Assembly: GCA_041670885.1 (NCBI GenBank)
Contig: JBAXYJ010000093.1
Span: 1-10,496, forward strand
From: JAJBWD01 sp041670885
GTDB lineage: Bacteria > Bacillota > Clostridia > Clostridiales > Clostridiaceae
Direction: 5' to 3'
DNA: 10,496 bases
Part shown: positions 1-6,127 of the stretch, piece by piece
Position numbering within the stretch: position 1 is the stretch's first letter
How the letters are laid out: each line of letters begins with the position of its first letter
The notes under the pieces: model-generated
The model's input: the letters and a program-made list of their open reading frames with translations, nothing else
Database searches by the model: none
Told to the model about the DNA's origin: nothing
Translations under genes and position numbers: made by a program

Positions 1-768
1 CCCAGTGATCTGGCAGCTTTAGCCTTAGGAGGAATAGATAAGGTACCTGTTATTAAAAAACCGGTGGCAGCTTTTATTCCAACCGGCAGTGAGCTTGTAC
101 CAGCAGGTACAAAACCTCACAGAGGTCAAAATGTAGATTCCAATAGTATTATGGCCAAGTATATGCTTCTTGAGATGGGTGCTGAACCTTTATGTTATCC
201 CATTGTAAAAGATAATCCAAAAGACATTAAAGCTGCCTTGGAAAAATCATTGAAAGAAGCGGATATCATTATAATAAATGGCGGCTCTTCTAAGGGAGAA
301 GAGGATTTCACTACAAGAGTAATGAAAAGCTGCGGAGAGGTTCTTCTACATGGAGTTACGGCAGGTCCCGGAAGGCCCATGAGTCTGGCAGTTGTTCAGG
401 GAAAGCCTGTGATAAATTTATCCGGACCTTCTGTAGCTGCATATTACGGGTTAGACTGGTGCATCAGAGCCATAGTCAGTAGGTTCCTGGGTCTGCCTAT
501 GATTAAACGCCAAAGGGTTACTGCTGTCCTTACCGAAAATATGTCTTGTCCAAAATTTATTTCATTTTTGTGCAAGATGAATGTAGAAAAAGCGGAAGAT
601 GGGACTTATCTGGCTGCTCCTGTTCCATTCAAAACTGCCGGTATTGGAATATGTTTGGGAACAAATGGTCAGTTCGTTTCAGAAATTGGTGAAGGAGACT
701 ATAAAAAAGGAGATGCCATTGACATAGAACTGCTTTGCAGTGAAGAATTTATATTAGAAAGGGTATAG
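1..768 (+). CDS. moeA: Molybdopterin molybdenumtransferase (MoeA-like), 3' part
   Basis: The reading frame is open from base 1, so the 5' end lies outside; 255 residues are visible. MoeA-family proteins insert molybdate (or tungstate) into adenylylated molybdopterin in the cytoplasm, the last general step of Mo/W cofactor synthesis. The visible part starts in the PSDLAALALGGI segment, followed by the family hallmark PTGSELV, the GQNVDSNS stretch, the MoaB/Mog-like core with NGGSSKGEEDF, GPGRPMSLAV, and a beta-rich C-terminal domain (about the last 80 residues). These match MoeA domains III and IV in order. Two positions differ from the common pattern: the usual GGVSVGxxDY reads GGSSKGEEDF, and the usual LPGNP loop reads LSGPS. 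It is therefore a divergent MoeA, possibly a paralogue specialised for one metal or enzyme (inference). The gene converges on the downstream regulator and ends at a strong terminator. Family call is secure; metal preference is unknown. Confidence 0.88.
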   Translation, partial: PSDLAALALGGIDKVPVIKKPVAAFIPTGSELVPAGTKPHRGQNVDSNSIMAKYMLLEMGAEPLCYPIVKDNPKDIKAALEKSLKEADIIIINGGSSKGEEDFTTRVMKSCGEVLLHGVTAGPGRPMSLAVVQGKPVINLSGPSVAAYYGLDWCIRAIVSRFLGLPMIKRQRVTAVLTENMSCPKFISFLCKMNVEKAEDGTYLAAPVPFKTAGIGICLGTNGQFVSEIGEGDYKKGDAIDIELLCSEEFILERV

Positions 769-789
769 AAGAATAGATATATAACTCAA

Positions 790-830
790 AAAAACAGCCT
801 TTCTACGATAAATCATAGGAGGCTGTTTTT
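790..830. terminator. Bidirectional intrinsic terminator between convergent genes
   Basis: A perfect 11-bp inverted repeat, AAAAACAGCCT (790-800) and AGGCTGTTTTT (820-830), encloses a 19-base loop. On the plus strand the stem ends in a run of five T; on the minus strand it is followed by seven T (bases 794 to 788). It can therefore terminate both the moeA-like gene and the convergent HTH-TOBE gene. Confidence 0.85.
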
Positions 831-898
831 AACTAACAGAAGAAAATTAATGAGGCAGAAAACAAATTTATCACAATCCTCACTTTTTAATTAATCAT

Positions 899-1420
899 TT
901 ATTTATAAATTACTACAGACATGGTTTTGAAAACCACATATATTTCAGTACCCTTTTCAATACCCATTTCATTTAAAGAATTTTTAGTTATAAGTGCTTT
1001 TATAGGGATACCTATATCAACAACTACCAGTGCACTGCCATCAGCATATAAAATGTCAATAACTCTGCCTTTATGGATGTTTCTTGCGCTGCTTACAAAT
1101 GTACCCTCCGCTAAAATAATGTTTTCCGGGCGGATAGAAACTTTAACCTGTCCTTCAAGATCAGTGTTAACACTGATGCGGACTGATCCAATTTCAGCAA
1201 AGGTTTCATCGCCTTCCTGCTTTATGTCTGCTTCATAAATGTTTTCATAGCCTCTGCTTTTTAAAAGGTAAGTTTCCAACTGAGTGTCAGATATACGAAT
1301 ATGCCTTCCTATGTGGTGAGCCTCAAGCTCTCCACGTTTAATAAATTCATATACAGTACCTTTTGTTATCTTAAGCTTTTGTGCAATCTCCTCCGGTTTA
1401 TATAAGATGTCTTCATTCAT
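899..1420 (-). CDS. HTH (excisionase/MerR-like) regulator fused to a ModC-type TOBE oxyanion-sensing domain
   Basis: This 173-residue protein has two parts. Residues about 6-52 (YKPEEIAQKLKITKGTVYEF ... IGRHIRISDTQLETYL) form the winged helix-turn-helix of the excisionase/BldC/MerR-like class. Residues about 78-173 look like the C-terminal regulatory domain of ModC/WtpC/CysA-type ATPases: SIRPENIILA (95-104), SSARN (110-114), then a TOBE/Mop core with KGRVIDI, ALITKNS (142-148) and VFKTMSV (163-169). TOBE/Mop domains bind molybdate and tungstate, so the protein is likely a metal-oxyanion-responsive transcription factor, functionally comparable to ModE but with a different DNA-binding domain. 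The start is set by an AGGTGA ribosome binding site on the minus strand (1426-1431). It is divergent from the mod operon and convergent with the moeA-like gene, which suits control of molybdate uptake. The ligand and whether it represses or activates cannot be read from sequence. Confidence 0.85.
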   Translation of the reverse strand: MNEDILYKPEEIAQKLKITKGTVYEFIKRGELEAHHIGRHIRISDTQLETYLLKSRGYENIYEADIKQEGDETFAEIGSVRISVNTDLEGQVKVSIRPENIILAEGTFVSSARNIHKGRVIDILYADGSALVVVDIGIPIKALITKNSLNEMGIEKGTEIYVVFKTMSVVIYK

Positions 1421-1446
1421 TCAACTCACCTGCTTTTTTTTATTTT

Positions 1447-1452
1447 ATTATA
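1447..1452 (-). promoter_or_regulatory. Possible -10 box of the HTH-TOBE gene
   Basis: On the minus strand TATAAT runs from 1452 to 1447, which would start transcription about 20 bases before the start codon and leave room for the AGGTGA site. No good -35 hexamer is found at 16-18 bp, so the promoter is weak, activator-dependent, or the box is a chance match in AT-rich DNA. Confidence 0.35.
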
Positions 1453-1620
1453 ATATTTTACCATAAAACCTACTTAATTTTAAAGTAAAATTTCCATGTT
1501 AAATTTTTATATAAGGAGTATTCGTTTTTAGGTGTTTCATTTACAGATATAATTATGCCCAATTATTGAAAAATTAACAATATTTTTTTATTTAAAGAAA
1601 ATTTTATGAAAAAAGTAAGC

Positions 1621-1681
1621 CGAATATAAAACAAATGGTCAGATTATAATAAAAATACAGGCAGCTGCACAGAACATGTTG
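1621..1681 (+). repeat. Two-block conserved upstream element, copy A
   Basis: Block 1 (1621-1641) reads CGAATATAAAACAAA then TGGTCA; block 2 (1668-1681) reads CACAGAACATGTTG. Both blocks recur in the same order and at exactly the same spacing (47 bases start to start) at 5002-5062, upstream of the second transporter operon. Identity by eye is 18 of 21 in block 1 and 13 of 14 in block 2, while the 26 bases between them are barely conserved. This pattern suggests protein binding sites or a structured leader rather than a recent duplication. Copy A lies 70-130 bp upstream of the mapped modA promoter, where an activator could bind. Function is inferred. Confidence 0.6.
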
Positions 1682-1749
1682 ATTTACTGGCTGGGATTTT
1701 ATTTTAGACAGATTTTTCACTAATTATATGTTATGGTTTACATTTTTAA

Positions 1750-1778
1750 TTGACAAAATATGCGAAACATTTTATAAT
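1750..1778 (+). promoter_or_regulatory. Sigma-A promoter of the mod operon
   Basis: The -35 box TTGACA (1750-1755) and the -10 box TATAAT (1773-1778) are both exact consensus hexamers, separated by the optimal 17 bp. Transcription would start near 1785, giving a leader of about 74 bases before the modA start at 1859. A promoter this strong would need negative control, which fits the repeats directly downstream and the divergent regulator. Confidence 0.85.
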
Positions 1779-1787
1779 CAAGTAAAC

Positions 1788-1817
1788 TGGTTTTAGATGG
1801 TTTTAGTTATGTTTAGT
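1788..1817 (+). promoter_or_regulatory. Candidate operator: three tandem 10-bp direct repeats at the modA start site
   Basis: TGGTTTTAGA (1788-1797), TGGTTTTAGT (1798-1807) and the poorer copy TATGTTTAGT (1808-1817) follow each other with a 10-bp period, so the same face of the helix is presented each time. They cover roughly +3 to +33 from the predicted start, a classical repressor position. Small excisionase/MerR-like regulators such as Streptomyces BldC are known to bind direct repeats head to tail, so the divergent HTH-TOBE protein is the natural candidate. Assignment is inference. Confidence 0.5.
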
Positions 1818-1858
1818 AAATTTTAATTCAATTTTAAAAAATTAAGAGGAGTGAAAAC

Positions 1859-2647
1859 ATGAAAAAAAGAAATGTTATTTTGGCATTATCAATGGTTTTA
1901 GCCCTAGCCCTTACAGGGTGCGGCAAAACTTCCGCAACCTCAGGAAATGAATCTGAAAAAAAAGCAACAGATCTTAAAGGCAAAACACTGCATATCTATT
2001 GCGGTGCAGGTATGGCAAATCCCTTCAAGGAAATTGCAGATGCCTTTAAAACTAAAACGGGATGTGAAATGAATGTTACCTATGGAAATGCAGGTCAGAT
2101 TCAATCCCAGATAAACACAGCTAAAGAAGGGGACATTTTTATTGCAGGCTCATCTGATGAACTTCAGCCTGTAAACACATATGTATCTTCAAGCAAGAAA
2201 CTGGTAAAACATATTCCTGTACTGGCTGTCGCAAGCGGAAATCCTAAATCAATCAAAGGCTTATCCGATTTAACTAAAGAGGGAGTTTCTCTCATTATTG
2301 GTGATACGGAAGCTACTCCTATAGGAAAAATAGCCAAAAAGGCTTTATCCGATTTAAAAATATTCAATAAAGTAAAAATTGCAGCAACAACAACTACTGC
2401 ACCTCAGATGCCTGCTGCTATTGCGGCTGGACAGGCAGATGCATCAATCGTATGGAAAGAAAACTGTAATGCTAAAGGTGTTGAGGTAGTAAATACAACT
2501 GATCTTGATAAATATGTTAAAACTGTACCTGCAGCGTCTTTGAAATGCACATCGGATCAGGCTACCGTTGACGCATTTATGTCATATTTAGATACAGATG
2601 CAGCTATACAGATTTGGACAAAATATGGTTATGAGAAAGCCGATTAA
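1859..2647 (+). CDS. modA: Molybdate/tungstate-binding lipoprotein of ABC importer (ModA)
   Basis: This 262-residue extracytoplasmic binding protein captures molybdate or tungstate and delivers it to the ModB permease. A lipoprotein signal is clear: KKR, a hydrophobic stretch and the lipobox LTGC with Cys21 as the lipidated residue. The mature part starts with the family's LHIYCGAGMANPFKEIADAF, followed by YGNAGQIQSQI, GDIFIAGSSDEL, TPIGKIAKKAL and PAAIAAGQADASIVW, all in ModA order and length. The start has an AGAGGAG ribosome binding site seven bases upstream. It is the first gene of the operon behind the consensus promoter, and its stop is immediately followed by modB. Molybdate and tungstate specificity cannot be separated from sequence. 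Confidence 0.93.
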   Translation: MKKRNVILALSMVLALALTGCGKTSATSGNESEKKATDLKGKTLHIYCGAGMANPFKEIADAFKTKTGCEMNVTYGNAGQIQSQINTAKEGDIFIAGSSDELQPVNTYVSSSKKLVKHIPVLAVASGNPKSIKGLSDLTKEGVSLIIGDTEATPIGKIAKKALSDLKIFNKVKIAATTTTAPQMPAAIAAGQADASIVWKENCNAKGVEVVNTTDLDKYVKTVPAASLKCTSDQATVDAFMSYLDTDAAIQIWTKYGYEKAD

Positions 2648-3469
2648 ATGAAACGAAAAGTTGAAAAGGCAGCGAAATTCGATGCATTTACTTTAATATC
2701 CATTACCATAGCACTGCTTGTTATGCTGTTTATAGGTAGTGTTGTATGTGCAATAATTATAGGGGGTATACCGAATTTTACCATGGCATTCCAATCGGAA
2801 GAAGTAAGGTTTGCAATTAAATTGAGCTCTATGACGGCAACAGTTTCCACAGTCATATGTATGCTGCTTGCCATTCCTACAAGCTATGCATTAACCAGAA
2901 CAAATATGCCCTTTAAAAGACTAGCAAGAATATTGCTTGAATTGACTCTTTCAATGCCCTATTTACTGCTGGGATTCAGCCTTCTGATTATATTTTCATC
3001 CAGCTTTGGGAAAACGCTGAAAGAAATGGGTATAAAGGTGGTATTCAGCCAGCTGGGCATAATTATGGCGCAGCTTACAGTAAACCTGCCTTTTTGCATC
3101 CGGATGGTACGTACAGCGTTTTCAGATGTGGAAGAACGGCTGGAATATATAGCTCAATTGTTGGGTGCTTCGAAATTTAAGGCGTTTATTACAATTACAC
3201 TGCCCCTGTGCAGGAGTGCACTGGTGAGTACTTTTATCCTGACCTGGTCAAGGGCTTTGGGTGAATTTGGTGCAACTCTTATGCTTGTAGGTATAACCCG
3301 GATGAAAACAGAAACACTGCCAGGCAGTATATATCTTAACATATCCACCGGAAATAATAGTATGGCCATGGCTACAGCAATGATAATTCTTTTAATTTCC
3401 GGAGCTGCTCTTATAATATCCAATTTGCTCAGTGGAAATAAAAACCAGGGCAGGACAGGAGAAGCATAA
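2648..3469 (+). CDS. modB: Molybdate/tungstate ABC transporter permease (ModB)
   Basis: This 273-residue integral membrane protein forms the channel of a type I ABC importer, working as a homodimer with ModA and ModC. About six hydrophobic segments are visible (roughly 15-40, 58-82, 98-118, 130-150, 190-212 and 240-262). The EAA coupling loop lies at about 166-187 (EYIAQLLGASKFKAFITI), followed by the ALGEFGATLML signature of ModB/CysT permeases. It is somewhat longer than the E. coli protein because of N- and C-terminal extensions. The start codon directly abuts the modA stop (TAAATG) with only a weak GAGAAAG ribosome binding site, so translational coupling is likely. Its stop overlaps the modC start by one base. 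Confidence 0.93.
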   Translation: MKRKVEKAAKFDAFTLISITIALLVMLFIGSVVCAIIIGGIPNFTMAFQSEEVRFAIKLSSMTATVSTVICMLLAIPTSYALTRTNMPFKRLARILLELTLSMPYLLLGFSLLIIFSSSFGKTLKEMGIKVVFSQLGIIMAQLTVNLPFCIRMVRTAFSDVEERLEYIAQLLGASKFKAFITITLPLCRSALVSTFILTWSRALGEFGATLMLVGITRMKTETLPGSIYLNISTGNNSMAMATAMIILLISGAALIISNLLSGNKNQGRTGEA

Positions 3470-4185
3470 TGGAAAATTCCATATTAAAAATTCAGGACTA
3501 TTCTGTACGCAGAGGAGATTTTTTATTAGAAGATATCAATCTTAATATTTATGAAAAAGAGATATTTGCCATATTAGGTAAAAGCGGAGCTGGAAAAACT
3601 GTTCTGCTGGAATCCATTGCAGGTATTTATCCACCTACAGAAGGTTCAATACTGCTAAATGGCCGGAATGTGAGAAGTATACCATTTCAAAAGCGGAATA
3701 TAGGCTTTGTATATCAGGACTATGGACTATTTCCCCATTTGTCTGTAAGAGATAATATCGCATATGGATTAAAGATGAGAGGGTATTCAAAAAAAGAAAT
3801 AGAAGAAAAAACAGAATTTATGATGGAGTTATTTTCTATAAGTCATATTGCTTCACAGTTTCCTAAAAATATCAGCGGAGGGGAATCTCAGAGAACTGCA
3901 CTAGCCAGAGCTCTGATTCTGGAACCGGAGCTGCTTCTGCTGGACGAGCCATTTGCTGCAATTGACTGTTCTACTAAGAAAAAAATGTACAGCGAACTAA
4001 TGAAAATACATGAGAAATTTTCATGTACAATAGTAATTGTGACCCACGATTTTTCTGAAGCCCAGCTTTTGGCAGACAGGATAGGAATAATCCTTCAGGG
4101 CAGCCTTAAAGCCGTGGCTGACAGCAAAAATTTGATGGATAAACATTATAGTGAAGAAGTAGATGTTTTTCTGGGGAGGAAATAA
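3469..4185 (+). CDS. modC: Short molybdate/tungstate ABC transporter ATPase (ModC) lacking the regulatory domain
   Basis: This 238-residue ATPase powers the ModB permease on the cytoplasmic side. All motifs are intact: Walker A GKSGAGKT (37-44), Q-loop Gln83 in VYQD, signature ISGGES (135-140), Walker B LLLLDEP (155-161), D-loop AAID (163-166) and H-loop His193. The protein ends at DVFLGRK, where ModC/WtpC proteins of about 350 residues continue into the TOBE-containing regulatory domain that mediates trans-inhibition by bound oxyanion. That domain is absent here, yet a similar one is present in the divergent HTH regulator (899-1420). The start ATG overlaps the modB stop (TAATG) and is preceded by AGGAGA. 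Nothing suggests a frameshift after the stop, because the next gene starts two bases later. Confidence 0.92.
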   Translation: MENSILKIQDYSVRRGDFLLEDINLNIYEKEIFAILGKSGAGKTVLLESIAGIYPPTEGSILLNGRNVRSIPFQKRNIGFVYQDYGLFPHLSVRDNIAYGLKMRGYSKKEIEEKTEFMMELFSISHIASQFPKNISGGESQRTALARALILEPELLLLDEPFAAIDCSTKKKMYSELMKIHEKFSCTIVIVTHDFSEAQLLADRIGIILQGSLKAVADSKNLMDKHYSEEVDVFLGRK

Positions 4186-4187
4186 AA

Positions 4188-4937
4188 ATGACACATGAAA
4201 AATTATATGAAACATTGAAAACTAAATTTCTTAAGATATTGGCAGATGAGAATCTGCTTACAGAGAAAATTGAAATCATTTCAAAGGCACTGACACCTGA
4301 AGAAGCTATAGGAATTACAAAAAGGAAGGATTTCCCAATTATTACCGGTAAAGAGATAATGATACAGGCTGAATGCAGAGGCTCAAAAGGACAGGCATTT
4401 ACAGATTCACCTGCTGTGTTTAAGGGTACTTTGGCAGAAATATGCAATATGGATCTGGAAAAGGATCATCAGGCAGCAGGGCTTTTTATAGCATCATTGA
4501 ATGCTGTGATGAAATACCTTGGAAAGTCTGACTGTACAATACATTGTAAGTCAGAAGGACCGGAGAAATGTGCAAAGGATATTCTGACATATATCAGTGA
4601 AAAATATGGAAATCCTAAAATAGCACTTGTAGGGTATCAGCCGTCTATGCTTGAAAATTTGTCAAAAGAATTTAACCTGCGGGTGCTGGATTTAAATTCG
4701 TCAAATATTGGAACAGTACGTTATGGAGTTAAGGTTGAAGATGGTATATCAGCATATGAGGAAGTGGTAAAGGACTGGGCTGACCTGGTGCTATGTACCG
4801 GCAGTACAATATGTAATGGGACCATTGTTAATTTTATGGAACTTAGTAAGCCTGTACTTTTCTTTGGTACTACACTTTCCGGTGCAGCACCTATACTTGG
4901 ACTTAACCGGCTGTGTTTTGCAGACCGTTATAATTAG
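4188..4937 (+). CDS. DUF364 (PF04016) putative heavy-metal-chelation protein
   Basis: This 249-residue soluble protein starts two bases after modC, with a GGAGGAAA ribosome binding site inside the modC end, so it is co-transcribed with the importer. The C-terminal half is a Rossmann-like DUF364 domain: KIALVGYQPSMLENLS (144-159), RVLDLNSSNIGTV (165-177), ADLVLCTGSTICNGTIVNF (198-216) and PVLFFGTTLSGAAPIL (222-237). The N-terminal half carries GKEIMIQAE, KGQAFTDSP, the IASLNAVMKYL helix and a Cys/His cluster (Cys116, His119, Cys120, Cys128). The one structurally described DUF364 family member (Dhaf_4260 of Desulfitobacterium) has enolase-like and Rossmann-like folds, with metal chelation proposed. 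Its place behind modC implies a role with molybdenum or tungsten, but no activity is established. A second relative is encoded at 9841-10496. Confidence 0.82.
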   Translation: MTHEKLYETLKTKFLKILADENLLTEKIEIISKALTPEEAIGITKRKDFPIITGKEIMIQAECRGSKGQAFTDSPAVFKGTLAEICNMDLEKDHQAAGLFIASLNAVMKYLGKSDCTIHCKSEGPEKCAKDILTYISEKYGNPKIALVGYQPSMLENLSKEFNLRVLDLNSSNIGTVRYGVKVEDGISAYEEVVKDWADLVLCTGSTICNGTIVNFMELSKPVLFFGTTLSGAAPILGLNRLCFADRYN

Positions 4938-4941
4938 TTTC

Positions 4942-4974
4942 CTAAGGAATACAGCTGCATGGCTGATTTCTTAG
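4942..4974 (+). other. Stem-loop after the mod operon, without a T tract
   Basis: CTAAGGAAT (4942-4950) pairs with ATTTCTTAG (4966-4974), and CAGC (4952-4955) with GCTG (4962-4965), leaving one bulged A and the loop TGCATG: 13 pairs including one G-T. It lies five bases after the stop of the DUF364 gene. The absence of a following U run argues against a simple intrinsic terminator; it may protect the 3' end or regulate read-through into the next operon. Confidence 0.5.
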
Positions 4975-5001
4975 CCTAGCGATATTCTATTGAAAACATA
5001 A

Positions 5002-5062
5002 CGAATTTAAAACAAACAGTCAAGCATATAACAGGGATATGATTAATACACAGAACATGATG
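5002..5062 (+). repeat. Two-block conserved upstream element, copy B
   Basis: Block 1 (5002-5022, CGAATTTAAAACAAA then CAGTCA) and block 2 (5049-5062, CACAGAACATGATG) match copy A at 1621-1681 with identical order and spacing. Here the element ends 42 bases before the start codon of the permease gene. A TATAAC (5027-5032) between the blocks could be a -10 box with no recognisable -35, as in activator-dependent promoters; copy A has TATAAT at nearly the same place (1645-1650). Conservation across an upstream in-frame ATG (5039) supports a non-coding role for this stretch. Confidence 0.6.
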
Positions 5063-5104
5063 GATTTTTACAGCAATAAGCTGAAAGAAAGAGGGAAGGA
5101 AAAG

Positions 5105-6127
5105 ATGTTAAAAACAGAGTCGGAAAATTTTTATAAGGTTAAAATTTTAAGCCTTGTAATTATTCTAATAGTAATGATTATCATTTCCTTCCAGCTTGGC
5201 CGTTATCCTATACCCACTAAAGATCTTTTTACTATTCTTCTTTCTAAATTTTATCCTGTTCAGCATTATTGGACGGATCAAACTGAAGCTATTCTATTTA
5301 ATGTACGCATGCCCCGCATTATTTTGGCCTGTCTGGTAGGCTGCTGCCTATCAAGCGCAGGAGCAGCCTATCAGGGAATCTTTCAAAACCCCATGGCAGC
5401 ACCGGATATTTTGGGGGCTTCAGCAGGTGCAGCTTTTGGCGCAGCACTGGCTATCCTGCTTTACGGCAGCAGCCGTATGACTACAATCAGCGCCTTTTGT
5501 TTCAGTCTGCTTTCTGTTGGTCTGGTTTACTTTATAAGTAAAAGGGCTAAAGGCAAAGATATACTTGGATTAATACTGTCCGGGATTATGGTGGGTTCCC
5601 TTTTTTCTGCAGGTACGTCTTATATAAAATTGGTTGCAGATCCCACTGATCAGCTTCCGGCTATTACATACTGGCTTATAGGCAGCCTGGCAGGAGCTGA
5701 GATGAAGCAGATTGAATTTGCAATTATCCCTATGGCATCAGGTCTTATCGTTTTGTTTCTTTTAAAATGGCAGCTTAATCTCCTCACCATGGGTGATGAT
5801 GAAGCAAGAACCATGGGTGTTAATACCAAACGGATACGCCTGCTTGTAATTATTTTTGCTACATTGGTAACTGCAGCCAGTGTATCAGTCAGCGGCATGA
5901 TAAGCTGGGTAGGCCTGGTTATACCTCACCTGACCAGAAAAATTGTAGGTAACAATTACAAGAATTTAATGCCTGCTTCCATGTTACTTGGGGCAATTTT
6001 CCTTCTGGTGGTAGATAATGTTTCAAGGAATCTTCTAGCTGTCGAAATTCCGCTGGGCATTCTTACCGCATTTATAGGAGCTCCTTTCTTTATCTATCTT
6101 ATTACAAGAAAGGGGGAGACATATTGA
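5105..6127 (+). CDS. FecCD/BtuC-type ABC transporter permease, MolB-like
   Basis: This 340-residue polytopic membrane protein belongs to the type II importer permeases used for siderophores, cobalamin, haem and, in MolBCA, molybdate/tungstate. Family landmarks appear in order: MPRIILACLVGCCLSSAGAA, YQGIFQNPMAAPDILGASAG, ITYWLIGSLAG, GDDEARTMGVNTKRIR, SGMISWVGLVIPHLTRKIVG and the final LGILTAFIGAPFFIYLI, with about ten hydrophobic segments. I chose the ATG at 5105 because it has a strong AGGGAAGG site just upstream; an in-frame ATG at 5039 would add 22 hydrophilic residues that overlap the conserved two-block element and has no good ribosome binding site. It is followed, with a 4-base overlap, by its ATPase. 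The substrate is not determined by sequence; molybdenum or tungsten is inferred from the surroundings. Confidence 0.9.
   Translation: MLKTESENFYKVKILSLVIILIVMIIISFQLGRYPIPTKDLFTILLSKFYPVQHYWTDQTEAILFNVRMPRIILACLVGCCLSSAGAAYQGIFQNPMAAPDILGASAGAAFGAALAILLYGSSRMTTISAFCFSLLSVGLVYFISKRAKGKDILGLILSGIMVGSLFSAGTSYIKLVADPTDQLPAITYWLIGSLAGAEMKQIEFAIIPMASGLIVLFLLKWQLNLLTMGDDEARTMGVNTKRIRLLVIIFATLVTAASVSVSGMISWVGLVIPHLTRKIVGNNYKNLMPASMLLGAIFLLVVDNVSRNLLAVEIPLGILTAFIGAPFFIYLITRKGETY

Larger units (their letters stand above)
1421..1858. other. Divergent intergenic control region of the regulator and the mod operon
   Basis: This 438-bp gap carries no convincing coding frame. In order it holds the ribosome binding site and possible -10 box of the minus-strand regulator, an AT-rich stretch without recognised signals (about 1480-1615), a two-block element also present upstream of the second transporter operon (1621-1681), the main sigma-A promoter of the mod operon (1750-1778), three 10-bp direct repeats (1788-1817) and the ribosome binding site AGAGGAG (1845-1851), seven bases before the modA start. 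I looked for a molybdenum-cofactor riboswitch and do not recognise one. Confidence 0.7.

Noticed and set aside
841..898. Possible second terminator between the moeA terminator and the regulator stop
   Set aside because: Only a weak GAGG/CCTC pairing is present; the bidirectional hairpin at 790-830 already explains termination from both sides.
921..1238. Plus-strand open frame of 105 codons opposite the HTH-TOBE gene
   Set aside because: It is antisense to a gene with clear domain motifs, has no ribosome binding site and has no recognisable protein features.
1421..1858. Molybdenum-cofactor riboswitch or ModE palindrome in the divergent region
   Set aside because: I could not recognise the Moco RNA architecture or a CGxTATATA-type palindrome; only direct repeats and the two-block element are visible.
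5039..5104. In-frame upstream ATG giving a 22-residue longer N-terminus for the FecCD-type permease
   Set aside because: There is no good ribosome binding site before 5039, the extra residues are hydrophilic and unlike the family, and the stretch overlaps the non-coding two-block element shared with 1621-1681; the ATG at 5105 has a strong site.
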